A stretch of 58,758 bases of DNA from Streptomyces sp. MMG1121. Lineage in GTDB: Bacteria; Actinomycetota; Actinomycetes; Streptomycetales; Streptomycetaceae. Each line of letters opens with the position of its first letter. Within the stretch, counting starts at the first letter, position 1. Below the pieces are notes generated by a model. It was not told the origin of the DNA. It saw only the letters and a list, made by a program, of their open reading frames with translations, and searched no databases. The stretch covers positions 1 to 58,758 of the forward strand of contig NZ_LGDV01000218.1 of assembly GCF_001280015.1 (NCBI RefSeq). The letters are read 5' to 3'. Of this stretch, positions 43,032 through 51,037 are shown one piece after another. The position numbers were made by a program, and so were the translations under genes.

Positions 43032-43625
43032 CTAGCGGACGAGGCCCAGCTCAGGATCCTCGCGGAGCTTCCCCAGCGCACGCGACACCGCCGACTTCAC
43101 CGTGCCCACCGACACCCCGAGCACCTCGGCGGTCTGGGCCTCGCTGAGGTCCTCGTAGTACCGCAGGACGACCATCGCCCGCTGCCGCGCCGGCAGCTTC
43201 ATGATCGCCCGCCACATCGCGTCGTGCAGCGCCTGCCGCTCGGCCGGGTCGTCTCCGGCGGGCATGGGCTCCGGCTCGGGCAGCTCGTCGCAGGAGAACT
43301 CGTCCACCCTGCGCTTGCGCCACTGGGAGGTCCGGGTGTTCAGCAGCGCGCGGCGCACGTAGCCGTCCAGCGCCCGCTGGTCCTCGATCCGGTCCCAGGC
43401 CACATAGGTCTTGGCCAGCGCGGTCTGCAGCAGGTCCTCGGCGTCGCAGGGGTTCGCGGTCAGCGAGCGCGCGGTGCGCAGCAGGACCGGCTGACGGGCC
43501 CTGACGTACGACGCGAACGACGGGTACGTGGGGGCAGTGCCGCCCGGGCGCACGCCGGTGTGGGGGCGGGCCCGTCCCGCCGGTGCGGCGGCGGCCGAGG
43601 CGCTGGTGCAGACGGGTGTGGTCAT
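43032..43625 (-). CDS. SigE-family (ECF-like) RNA polymerase sigma factor
   Basis: 197 residues from ATG 43625. After a 35-residue Ala/Pro/Thr-rich lead, region 2 reads LTANPCDAEDLLQTALAKTY and GYVRRALLNTRTSQWRKRR. Region 4 reads KLPARQRAMVVLRYYEDLSE and helix-turn-helix AEVLGVSVGTVKSAVSRALG. This is the actinobacterial SigE-family type, with no anti-sigma gene adjacent. The following acyl-CoA ligase gene is on the same strand but has its own operator. Confidence 0.9.
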   Translation of the reverse strand: MTTPVCTSASAAAAPAGRARPHTGVRPGGTAPTYPSFASYVRARQPVLLRTARSLTANPCDAEDLLQTALAKTYVAWDRIEDQRALDGYVRRALLNTRTSQWRKRRVDEFSCDELPEPEPMPAGDDPAERQALHDAMWRAIMKLPARQRAMVVLRYYEDLSEAQTAEVLGVSVGTVKSAVSRALGKLREDPELGLVR

Positions 43626-43713
43626 GGCTCCACGCTAGGAGCGGCACCCACCCCGGCGGATCGCCCGCAGGTCCCGAAGCGGCGTCCCCCTCAGGTTGTA
43701 GGGGTGGGGCAGG

Positions 43714-43734
43714 CTCCACCTCCTAGAGGTGGAG
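43714..43734. promoter_or_regulatory. Perfect palindrome CTCCACCTC-CTA-GAGGTGGAG upstream of the sigma factor
   Basis: 9-bp arms with a 3-base centre, about 90 bp before the sigma factor start and in the 335-base gap that otherwise shows only GC-rich sequence and small inverted repeats (for example CCCCGAGTCGGGG near 43762). Could be an operator or a terminator of the igr-like operon from the other side. Confidence 0.55.
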
Positions 43735-43960
43735 TACGGCTCCGCCTCGTCTGCGGGTCCGACCCCGAGTCGGGGATCGGGCGACCCTGCGTCGGAGTGG
43801 GGGTGGGGCTTGATCCGGGGACCGACCGACCCTGACACCGAGGGCGGACCGGGACGGGCTCCGGGCGGGGCGGGATCCGGGCGGGGCCAGCTCGTGGGCA
43901 GGGCCGGCTCGCGGGCCCGGGCGTCCGCGTGCCCTGGCCCAGACGTTCGCCGTCGGGCCC

Positions 43961-45127
43961 TCAGCCGTCCGCCGTCAGGACCAGACCCGACGTGGGCACC
44001 CCGGTACCGGCCGTCACCAGGGTCCGGGTCGCGCCCGGTATCTGGTTCACCGCCGTGCCCCGCAGCTGGCGCACCGCCTCCGCGATGCCGTTCATCCCGT
44101 GCAGATACGCCTCCCCCAGCTGGCCTCCGTGCGTGTTGAGCGCCAGCCGCTCCTCGGCCACGAAGCCGGCCGCCTCCCCTCTCCCGCAGAACCCGAACTC
44201 CTCCAGCTGCATCAGCACGAACGGCGTGAAGTGGTCGTACAGGATCCCCACGTCGATGTCGGCCGGGCCCAGACCACAGGCACGCCACAGCCTGCGGGCC
44301 ACGACGCCCATCTCCGGCAGGCCGGTCAGACCGTCCCGGTAGAAGCTGGTCATCTGTTCCTGCGCCCGGCCCGCACCCTGCGCGGCCGCCGCGATCACGG
44401 CTGGGGGATGCGGCAGGTCCCGGGCCCGCTCCACGGACGTGACGACGATCGCCTGCCCGCCGTCGGTCTCCTGGCAGCAGTCCAGCAGCCGCAGCGGCTC
44501 CACGATCCAGCGGGACGCAGCGTGCTCGGCCAGGGTGAGGGGGCGGCCGTGGAAGTACGCCGCCGGGTTGGTCGCCGCGTGTCTGCGGTCCACCACGGCC
44601 ACATGCCCGAACACCTCCGGCTCGAGCCCGTACGTGTGCAGATAGCGCCGCGCCGCCATCGCCACCCAGGAGGCCGGGGTGAGCAGCCCGAACGGCAGCA
44701 CCCAGCCGAGCGCCGCGCCCTCCGCCGAAGCCTCCCGGTGCTGCACCCCCGCACCGAACCTGCGGCCCGACCGCTCGTTGAAGGCGCGGTAGCAGACCAC
44801 CACCTCCGCCACGCCCGTCGCCACCGCGATAGCCGCCTGCAGGATGGTCCCGCAGGCGGCGCCGCCTCCGTAGTGGACCCGGGAGAAGTAGGTCAGCTCG
44901 CCCATCCCGCAGGCCTGGGCCACAGTGATCTCGGGGTTGGTGTCCATCGTGAACGTCACCATGCCGTCCACGTCGGCCGGCGCCAGCCCCGCGTCGTCCA
45001 GTGCGGCCCGCACCGCCTCCACGGCCAGCCGCAGCTCACTGCGCCCCGAGTTCTTGGAGAACTCGGTGGCCCCGATCCCGACGACGGCCGCGCGGCCGCT
45101 CAGTGTCTCGCGGGTACGCACGCTCAT
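43961..45127 (-). CDS. Ltp2-like thiolase-fold lipid-transfer protein/retro-aldolase
   Basis: 388 residues. Thiolase-superfamily fold: AAVVGIGATEFSKNSGRSEL, DVDGMVTFTMDTNPEI, YGGGAACGTILQAAIAVATG and the C-terminal NTHGGQLGEAYLHGMNGIAE. The catalytic-type pattern matches the SCPx/Ltp2 group, in which the M. tuberculosis homolog cleaves the steroid side-chain thioester by retro-aldol reaction together with ChsH2's DUF35 domain. The start overlaps the previous stop (ATGA). Last gene of the five-gene operon. Confidence 0.88.
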   Translation of the reverse strand: MSVRTRETLSGRAAVVGIGATEFSKNSGRSELRLAVEAVRAALDDAGLAPADVDGMVTFTMDTNPEITVAQACGMGELTYFSRVHYGGGAACGTILQAAIAVATGVAEVVVCYRAFNERSGRRFGAGVQHREASAEGAALGWVLPFGLLTPASWVAMAARRYLHTYGLEPEVFGHVAVVDRRHAATNPAAYFHGRPLTLAEHAASRWIVEPLRLLDCCQETDGGQAIVVTSVERARDLPHPPAVIAAAAQGAGRAQEQMTSFYRDGLTGLPEMGVVARRLWRACGLGPADIDVGILYDHFTPFVLMQLEEFGFCGRGEAAGFVAEERLALNTHGGQLGEAYLHGMNGIAEAVRQLRGTAVNQIPGATRTLVTAGTGVPTSGLVLTADG

Positions 45128-45579
45128 GACACGCCCTCCCGATCCGCCCCCGGCGTCGGTGTCGGTGTCGGTGTCGGGAGGCCGACGGTCACCGTGCCGG
45201 TCACGTGCCGGCCGATGCCGTTGGCGCCGACGACGCGCACGGTGGCGGTGTCGCCGTCGACCGCCTCGATCGAGCCCGACAACACCATCGTGTCCCCCGG
45301 GTAGTTGGGCGCCCCCAGCCTGATGGCCACCTTGCGGAGCACTGCCGTTGGGCCGAAGTGATCCGTGATGTACCTGCCGACCAGGCCGTTCGTCGTCAGG
45401 ATGTTCATGAAGACGTCCGGCGAGCCCTTCTGCCGGGCCAGCTCCGCGTCATGGTGCACGTCCTGGTAGTCCCGGGACGCGATCGCCCCCGCCACGATCA
45501 GCGTCCGCGTGACCGGGATCTCCAACGGCGGCAGCTCGGTGCCCACCACCGGCACCCCGGCCCGCTGCTCACTCCCCAT
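45124..45579 (-). CDS. MaoC-like hydratase subunit (ChsH1-like)
   Basis: 151 residues. Hot-dog fold with the hydratase motif IASRDYQDVHHDAELARQKG (Asp and His of the catalytic R-hydratase pattern), SPDVFMNILTTNGLVGRYIT and GDTMVLSGSIEAVDGD. The C-terminus has a Thr-Pro repeat. In mycobacteria ChsH1 and ChsH2 form one enoyl-CoA hydratase. Overlaps both neighbours (11 and 4 bases). Confidence 0.86.
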   Translation of the reverse strand: MGSEQRAGVPVVGTELPPLEIPVTRTLIVAGAIASRDYQDVHHDAELARQKGSPDVFMNILTTNGLVGRYITDHFGPTAVLRKVAIRLGAPNYPGDTMVLSGSIEAVDGDTATVRVVGANGIGRHVTGTVTVGLPTPTPTPTPGADREGVS

Positions 45580-46606
45580 CCGCGATCAACTCCCCCAGCT
45601 CCTGGAGCACTTCGGCCCCACATCCCAGATACGCGTCCAGCTGCCGGCCCCACAGGAAGTGCCGGTGCACCGGATGGTCGAGGTCGGCTCCCGCCCCGCC
45701 GTGCAGATGCTGGCCGCTGTGCACGACCCGCTGTCCCGCCTCGGACGCCCACCAGGCCGCGGTCAGCGCGTGCGTGGCGTACGGCAGCCCGGCGTCTCTG
45801 CGCCAGGCGGCCTCGTAGGCCGTCACCCGGATCGCCTCGGTGTCCATGTGGGCGTCGGCGGCACGCAGCTGGACGGCCTGCCGGGTGGCCAGCGGGCGAC
45901 CGAACTGCTCCCGCGTGCCGACATGCGCCACGGCACGGGCCAGCGAGCCCGCGCACACCCCGGCCTGGAGCCCGGCGAAGGCCGTACGGGCGGTGGCGAG
46001 GACGTCGGCGTAGGCGTCCGGACCGCCCAACGGCTCGGCCGGGGCCCGGTCGAGGGTGAGCCGGCCCGCCGACCAGGGGGCCGTCAGCTCGACCGGGGTG
46101 ATGCCGGCGCCCCGTCCGAGCGGGGCCAGCCACAGCCGACGGCCGGCGTCATCATCGGCATCGGCGACCAGCACATGGGTGGCCTCGCGCAGCCAGGGCA
46201 CGACGGGGACGGTGCCGGTCAGCTCACCCCGCGCCGACGCCCGTACACCCCCCTGTGCGGGAAACGCCCCGGCCACCACCGCCGAGCCGTCCTCGACCGC
46301 CGGGAGCAGCCGGTCCCGTTGCTCGGCGCTGCCGTGCGCGGTGAGGGCCAGCAGCCCGTACACACAGCTCGCCGCATACGGCACCTGGGCCGTCGTACGC
46401 CCCTGTTCCTCCAGGAGCAGCACCAGCCCGAGCAGCCCCAGGTCCGTCACCGCGCCGACCAGACCCGCCGCGCACAGGGCCTTCCACAGCTCCGGGTCGC
46501 TGCCGGTGCCGGCCGCCTTCAGCCTTTCGTGCGTGGCCAGGTCGCCGAAGATCCGCGCGGCCAGCTCGCGGGCCTCGGCCTGGGCTTCGGTGGGCGTGAA
46601 GTCCAT
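45569..46606 (-). CDS. Acyl-CoA dehydrogenase, short ChsE1/FadE28-like subunit
   Basis: 345 residues, shorter than a typical dehydrogenase (about 390-410). N-terminal MDFTPTEAQAEARELAARIF, middle FAGLQAGVCAGSLARAVAHV and GTREQFGRPLATRQAVQLRA, and end HSGQHLHGGAGADLDHPVHR. The length and the C-terminal HGGxGxDxDxPVHR pattern match FadE28 (ChsE1) of M. tuberculosis, the non-catalytic-type partner in an alpha2beta2 dehydrogenase. Begins one base after the ChsH2-like stop. Confidence 0.88.
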   Translation of the reverse strand: MDFTPTEAQAEARELAARIFGDLATHERLKAAGTGSDPELWKALCAAGLVGAVTDLGLLGLVLLLEEQGRTTAQVPYAASCVYGLLALTAHGSAEQRDRLLPAVEDGSAVVAGAFPAQGGVRASARGELTGTVPVVPWLREATHVLVADADDDAGRRLWLAPLGRGAGITPVELTAPWSAGRLTLDRAPAEPLGGPDAYADVLATARTAFAGLQAGVCAGSLARAVAHVGTREQFGRPLATRQAVQLRAADAHMDTEAIRVTAYEAAWRRDAGLPYATHALTAAWWASEAGQRVVHSGQHLHGGAGADLDHPVHRHFLWGRQLDAYLGCGAEVLQELGELIADGE

Positions 46607-46607
46607 G

Positions 46608-47687
46608 TCAGCCCTCGCCCTCGACGACCCGGAAGACCGGCAGGACCAGCTCGCCCTCGTCGTCTTCGTACCGCCGGAACTCCACCCGGACCGGCAGCCC
46701 GATGCGCACCTTGTCGTACGGCACCCCGACCACGTTGCTCACCATCCGCACGCCCTCGGCGAGTTCGACCAGTCCGACCGCGTACGGCGGTTCGAAGACA
46801 GGGAAGGGCGGGTGGTGCATGACCACGTACGAATAGACCGTGCCCGCGCCGCTCGCCTCGGCCGTGTCCCACTCCAGGCAGCCGCAGGCGTTGCAGCCCG
46901 GCAGCCAGGGGTGCCGCAGGGTGCCGCAGTCCGTGCAGCGCTGGATCAGGAGCCGGTGCTCGGACACGCCCTGCCAGAAACCCGCGTTGTCCCGGTTGAC
47001 CACCGGGCGCGGGCGCCGGGGGCGCGGGGCCGGCGGTTTCCGCTGCGCGGGGGCGTATTTGAGGATGCGGAAGCGGTGCGTGCCCACCAGGTCGCCGCCG
47101 ACCTGGATGTCCGTGCGGGTCGTGACGAAGTACCCCGTGCCCAGCTTGGTCGTCTTACGGCCGGAGACCGACTCGATCACCGTGTCGAACGTGACCTCGT
47201 CGCCCGGGCGCAGGGGCCGTCGGTACTCCTGCTCGCAGTCGGTGGCGACGACGGACGTACAGCCCGACTCTTCGAGCAGGCCGAGCAGTTCGTCGTAGCC
47301 GCCCGTGCGGCCCTCGTGCCCGGACAGGCCGCCCATCGTCCAGGCCTGGAGCATGGTGGGCGGGGCGATGGCGTCCGGGCCGGTGTACGCCGCGTTGGTG
47401 TCGCCCATGGCCTCGCACCAGTGCCGGATCATCGCCGCGTTCACCGGGTCCTTCCCGACTCCGGCGACGGCGGCCGCCAGTCCCTCGTACGCCTTGAGCC
47501 GCGCACCCAGAGGATCGGCCTCCACGCCTGTCGCCCCACCGGCCTCCGCAACCGCCGACGCACGGGCCTGCGCACCGCCCGACGCACGAGGCTCCGCGCC
47601 GCCCGGCCCAGGGCCGCCCCGCATCCGGCCCTCCGCCCCCACGGCCCCGGGCACCGCACCCCCCGGCTCCGCTCCCCTCGCGCTCAC
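46608..47687 (-). CDS. ChsH2-like hydratase: MaoC N-terminal domain plus DUF35 OB-fold domain
   Basis: 359 residues from GTG 47687, overlapping the previous stop (GTGA). A low-complexity lead (about 40 residues) precedes a hot-dog domain (about 45-190) with CEAMGDTNAAYTGPDAIAPP, YRRPLRPGDEVTFDTVIESV and GYFVTTRTDIQVGGDLVGTH. The C-terminal DUF35 part (about 220-359) has a four-Cys zinc ribbon (RCTDCGTLRHPWLPGCNACG) and an OB fold (GTVYSYVVMHHPPFPVFEPP). In mycobacteria this domain recruits Ltp2, the product of the last gene of this operon. Confidence 0.9.
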   Translation of the reverse strand: MSARGAEPGGAVPGAVGAEGRMRGGPGPGGAEPRASGGAQARASAVAEAGGATGVEADPLGARLKAYEGLAAAVAGVGKDPVNAAMIRHWCEAMGDTNAAYTGPDAIAPPTMLQAWTMGGLSGHEGRTGGYDELLGLLEESGCTSVVATDCEQEYRRPLRPGDEVTFDTVIESVSGRKTTKLGTGYFVTTRTDIQVGGDLVGTHRFRILKYAPAQRKPPAPRPRRPRPVVNRDNAGFWQGVSEHRLLIQRCTDCGTLRHPWLPGCNACGCLEWDTAEASGAGTVYSYVVMHHPPFPVFEPPYAVGLVELAEGVRMVSNVVGVPYDKVRIGLPVRVEFRRYEDDEGELVLPVFRVVEGEG

Positions 47688-48919
47688 CTCCGCCCCCTCT
47701 CCGCCGTCCCGGCCACTCCCGCTGCTCCCGCAGCCCCCGCCGTCGCGGTCCTCTCCGCCACCCCCGCCGTCCTCTCGGCCCTCGCCATCCCGAGCCGCAT
47801 CGTCGCGACGATCTCCCGCTGCACCTCGCTCACCCCGCCCCCGAACGTGTTGATCTGCGCCGCCCTGTTCAGCCGCTCCAGCTCGCCGTCCCCGAAGACC
47901 CCCGGGGAACCGGAGCGGACCAGTGCCGCCTCGCCCGCGATCTCCTGACACATGCGATACGTCGCGACAGTCGATTCCGTTCCCGCGAATTTCACGCCGC
48001 TCGCCTCGCCGGGGGACAGCCGACCCGCTGCCACATCGGCCACCAAACGCCAGCTGAGCAGGCGGTTTGCCGCCAGCCGGGCATGCGCCTCGGCGGCCCG
48101 CAGACGCACCCACGGCTCATCGATCCGGCGGCGCGGATTCACCGGATCGGGTGTACGGGCGGCGGTGAGCGCGGCGGCCAGGAACTCCTCGGCCTGCATA
48201 CCGAGGGCGGCGAGCGCGATCCGCTCGTGGTTGAGCTGGCCGGTGATCAGCGACCACCCCCCGTTCTCCGTACCGACCAGGTTCCCGGCGGGGACGCGGA
48301 CGCCGTCGTAGTAGGTGGCCGTCGTCGTCTGCCCGCCCACCGTCTCGATCGGCGTCCAGGAGAAGCCCGGCGCGTCGGTCGGGACGAGGAGGATCGAGAT
48401 GCCCCGGTGCCTGGGCGCGTCCGGGTCGGTGCGGCAGGCGAGCCAGATCCAGTCGGCGTGCTGGGCGCCCGAGGTGAACACCTTCTGCCCGTCGATGCGC
48501 CAGCCGTCGCCCTCCCGGACGGCGCGGGTGCGCAGCGAGGCGAGGTCGGTGCCGGCCGAGGGCTCGGTGTAGCCGATCGCGAAGACGGCCTCCCCGCTGA
48601 GGATCCGGGGCAGGAAGCGGGCTTTCTGCGCCTCGCTGCCGTACCGCATGAGGGTGGGGCCGACGGTGTTGAGCGTGACCATGGAGACCGGGGCACCGGC
48701 CCGGTAGGCCTCGTCGAAGAACACGAACTGCTCGTCCGCGCCCCGGCCTTGACCGCCGTACTCGACGGGCCAGCCGAGCCCCAGCAGGCCGTCGGCGCCG
48801 ATGCGGCGCAGCAGGGCGCGCGCGTCGGCCGGTGCGCCGTGTGCGGGCATCACGGTCCGGAAATAGGCGCGCAGTTCGGTGCGCAGGCGCTGCTGTCGCT
48901 CCGTGGGGGCGAGGTGCAC
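47684..48919 (-). CDS. Acyl-CoA dehydrogenase, ChsE2/FadE29-like subunit
   Basis: 411 residues. Complete dehydrogenase: GWPVEYGGQGRGADEQFVFF, FAIGYTEPSAGTDLASLRTR (FAD/substrate), VFTSGAQHADWIWLACRTDP and TFGGGVSEVQREIVATMRLG at the end. An Ala/Thr-rich extension closes the protein. It is first in the operon and has a double inverted-repeat operator before the start. The pair with the short dehydrogenase gene fits the FadE28/FadE29 heterotetramer. Confidence 0.9.
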   Translation of the reverse strand: MHLAPTERQQRLRTELRAYFRTVMPAHGAPADARALLRRIGADGLLGLGWPVEYGGQGRGADEQFVFFDEAYRAGAPVSMVTLNTVGPTLMRYGSEAQKARFLPRILSGEAVFAIGYTEPSAGTDLASLRTRAVREGDGWRIDGQKVFTSGAQHADWIWLACRTDPDAPRHRGISILLVPTDAPGFSWTPIETVGGQTTTATYYDGVRVPAGNLVGTENGGWSLITGQLNHERIALAALGMQAEEFLAAALTAARTPDPVNPRRRIDEPWVRLRAAEAHARLAANRLLSWRLVADVAAGRLSPGEASGVKFAGTESTVATYRMCQEIAGEAALVRSGSPGVFGDGELERLNRAAQINTFGGGVSEVQREIVATMRLGMARAERTAGVAERTATAGAAGAAGVAGTAERGRR

Positions 48920-48944
48920 GGCGGGCCCTCCCGGCCTCGCGTAC

Positions 48945-48974
48945 CTGACAGGACAGTTTCTGACTGTCCGTCAG
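48945..48974 (-). promoter_or_regulatory. Operator-like inverted repeat before the igr-like operon
   Basis: CTGACAGGACAGT (48945-48957) faces ACTGTCCGTCAG (48963-48974), and 48960-48974 (CTGACTGTCCGTCAG) is also a palindrome by itself. It starts 26 bases before the first gene and is of TetR type. Core halves match the CTGACG..CGTCAG site at 16927. Confidence 0.7.
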
Positions 48975-49121
48975 ATATCGAGGGGTGTCAAGGTCGGCCG
49001 CCGCACCGGCGCCTGCCCGGAAAACGCCGGCGCGGCGGCACCGAAGTGCCGCCGCGCGACGTGTTACGACCCCGAAGCACACCCCACGAGGGCCCTCACC
49101 AGGAGGGGCCTCGCCCTGGGC

Positions 49122-49427
49122 TCACCAGATGAAGTTGATGGCCGTGTTCTCGTTGCCCTGCTGGACGGACGTGAAGGCGGAGTCGTTGACCTGAGCGGTG
49201 TTGCTCTGGTTCGAGGCACGGTCACCGACGGCGTTCTGCTGCGTGGTGGACGAGTTTCCGCGGTTGTCGCCGCCGACGCCACTGCCGACGACACTCGCCA
49301 CACCGGCGTTCGATCCGTGACCCGCGATGGCGCCGTTGTCCGCGGCAGCGACACCACTGAACAGGGCGACTGCGAGCGGGAGAGCGGCGACGGCGGCGAC
49401 AACGCGGGCGGTACGGATGCTTGCCAT
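49122..49427 (-). CDS. nepA: NepA-like small secreted spore-wall protein
   Basis: 101 residues from an ATG behind CTGGAGGAACAAG. Signal peptide MASIRTARVVAAVAALPLAV, cleavage near VAAADNGA. The mature part is Asn/Ser/Gly/Gln-rich with repeated NxxN/QN patterns (SNQSNTAQVNDSAFTSVQQG) and ends INFIW. Composition, size and synteny with sigN match my recollection of NepA (SCO4002), a structural cell-wall protein involved in spore dormancy. In S. coelicolor its gene is SigN-dependent. The identification is moderate because it rests on memory. Confidence 0.62.
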   Translation of the reverse strand: MASIRTARVVAAVAALPLAVALFSGVAAADNGAIAGHGSNAGVASVVGSGVGGDNRGNSSTTQQNAVGDRASNQSNTAQVNDSAFTSVQQGNENTAINFIW

Positions 49428-49524
49428 CTTGTTCCTCCAGAAAGCGGCCCGTGGGCCGGAAGTATGTGAACTACGGCTGATGTCAAGGCAGTTGGCCGAC
49501 CGCCTCGACCTCGTGGACGACGTC

Positions 49525-49582
49525 GCGAATCAAGAGTTGCCCACCGAATCCCCGGCGAACCAGCCTGGAAGCCTTGATTCGC
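49525..49582. promoter_or_regulatory. Separated 10-bp inverted repeat upstream of the nepA-like gene
   Basis: GCGAATCAAG (49525-49534) and CTTGATTCGC (49573-49582) are exact complements with centres 48 bp apart. They lie 100-155 bp upstream of the nepA-like start in an unusually AT-rich gap and may be two half-sites or two dimer sites of a developmental regulator. Confidence 0.5.
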
Positions 49583-49602
49583 ACGCAAGCGTGATGACAA
49601 GT

Positions 49603-49618
49603 CGATAAACCTTTATCG
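49603..49618. promoter_or_regulatory. AT-rich palindrome CGATAAACCTTTATCG
   Basis: 7-bp perfect arms with a 2-base centre, standing out in this GC-rich genome. It lies between the nepA-like and the divergent primase-polymerase gene. Downstream, 49757-49774 has a T-rich run and the self-complementary CGTACGTACG, just before the start at 49786. Confidence 0.5.
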
Positions 49619-49785
49619 CCATGTTTTGCCCTCTCCCGCCACAGAGGACGCGAGCCGGTACTTTCACCTCTCAAGCGGCACAAGAGGTGAACCGTTCCGT
49701 CGGACATCCCGCCCCGGCTCGCGCCTCCCGGCGTGTCGCAAACATCCCCCTTTCTTTTTTCGAACGTACGTACGAACATGGGGGT

Positions 49786-50658
49786 ATGGCCACCACCGAC
49801 CGGCAGGCCACGACGCTGGCCCTCGCACACGCGCTGTCAGCCGCCGAACGCGGCCTGGCCGTCATCCCCCTGTCCCGGACGAAGCTCCCGGCCCTGCGCT
49901 CCCCCCACCACGACGACCCCGACCCGGCCGGACCGCGCTGCCACGGCGCGTGCGGCCGCCTCGGCCACGGCGTGTACGACGCCTCGACCGACCCCGTCCG
50001 CATCCGTGAGCTGTTCGCCGCCGCGCCCTGGGCCACCGGCTACGGCATCGCCTGCGGGCTGCCGCCGTACCACCTGATCGGCGTCGACCTCGACACCAAG
50101 TCCGGCACGGACTCCTCGGCCGCCCTGCGCGAACTGGCCCTGCGGCACCTGTTCACCATCCCGGAGACGGTGGTCGTCCGCACCCCGAGCGGCGGCCGCC
50201 ATGTGTGGCTCACCGGCCCGCCGGACGTCGTCGTACCGAACTCGGCCGGCCGTCTCGCCCCCGGCATCGACATCCGGGGCGCCGGCGGCTATCTCGTGGG
50301 CCCCGGCTCCCGCACCGACCACGGCGTCTACACGGCCGCCCCGGGCACCGCGCACCTGGCTCCGGCCCCCTGCCCGCCATCCCTCCTGCGCCTCCTCCTG
50401 CCGCCGCCCCGGACCCCGCACCCGGCCCCGTCCACCCCCGGCGACCACGGTCGAGGCCTGGTCCAGTTCGTCCTGTGCGCCCATGAGGGCCAGCGCAACA
50501 CCCGCCTGTTCTGGGCGGCCTGCCGCGCCTACGAGAACGGCCTCGGCCCCGCCCTGGCCGATCCTCTGACCGAGGCGGCGCTCAACACCGGCCTGACGGA
50601 ACGCGAGGCCCGCGCGACGATCGCCTCGGCGGCCCGGATGACGGGACACCGGCCGTAA
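49786..50658 (+). CDS. Bifunctional DNA primase/polymerase (Prim-Pol) N-terminal domain protein
   Basis: 290 residues from ATG 49786. Prim-Pol motifs are intact: HLIGVDLDTKSGTDSS (metal-binding D-x-D) near 100 and RTPSGGRHVWLTGP (sGxH) near 140, then GIDIRGAGGYLVGPGSRTDH. The end (NTGLTEREARATIASAARMT) is the helix often found after the catalytic core. It lacks a helicase domain. Such genes occur in mobile elements, but this stand-alone type is widespread in Streptomyces chromosomes. Confidence 0.87.
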   Translation: MATTDRQATTLALAHALSAAERGLAVIPLSRTKLPALRSPHHDDPDPAGPRCHGACGRLGHGVYDASTDPVRIRELFAAAPWATGYGIACGLPPYHLIGVDLDTKSGTDSSAALRELALRHLFTIPETVVVRTPSGGRHVWLTGPPDVVVPNSAGRLAPGIDIRGAGGYLVGPGSRTDHGVYTAAPGTAHLAPAPCPPSLLRLLLPPPRTPHPAPSTPGDHGRGLVQFVLCAHEGQRNTRLFWAACRAYENGLGPALADPLTEAALNTGLTEREARATIASAARMTGHRP

Positions 50659-50770
50659 CGACGGAACCGGGCGTCGAGTCGAAGGGACGCGGCGGCGTCC
50701 TTGAGCACGAACGCAACGGAAGTCTCGGGTTCTGGCTGCCGACCGGCGGCTGATCTTGGCGTAGCACGAC

Positions 50771-50801
50771 GGCCCCTGACCGGTTTACCTGGTCAGGGGC
50801 C
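50771..50801 (-). terminator. Terminator of tRNA-Ser(TGA)
   Basis: GGCCCCTGACC and complement (11-bp arms) around 9 bases, 12 bases downstream of the tRNA 3' end on the minus strand. Confidence 0.75.
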
Positions 50802-50812
50802 GCCAACGCGCG

Positions 50813-50899
50813 CGGTGGGTGTGGGATTTGAACCCACGGTGACATCGCTGCCACGACGGTTTTCAAGACCGTTCCCTTAGGCCGCTCGGGCAACCCACC
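50813..50899 (-). tRNA. tRNA-Ser(TGA)
   Basis: GGTGGGT pairs with ACCCACC. Anticodon loop region GTCTTGAAAAC gives anticodon TGA. Long variable arm and T-loop GTTCAAATC are present. CCA is not encoded. With GGA, CGA and GCT it completes the serine set in this window. Confidence 0.96.
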
Positions 50900-51000
50900 T
50901 GGTCCCCGACCACCTGGGACGGAGCGGGTACAGCGTACCGGGATCGCGCGATCGGCGGGCAGCGTGGTCCGGTAGGAGCGCTCGGGAGCCGGTCGCGGAC

Positions 51001-51035
51001 CTACGGTGGGCCATGTCGCGGGCCTACGGTGGGCC
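51001..51035 (+). repeat. Duplicated CTACGGTGGGCC before the nucleotidyltransferase gene
   Basis: The 12-mer occurs at 51001-51012 and 51024-51035, 23 bp apart. Each copy puts TACGGT about 5 bases before an ATG (51013 and 51038), so the duplication may have copied a leaderless promoter-start unit. The first ATG is in a different frame. Confidence 0.45.
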
Positions 51036-51037
51036 GT

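Noticed and set aside
43635..44288. Gene upstream of the sigma factor on the minus strand
   Set aside because: The frame overlaps the thiolase-like gene in another frame and has biased antisense-type composition.
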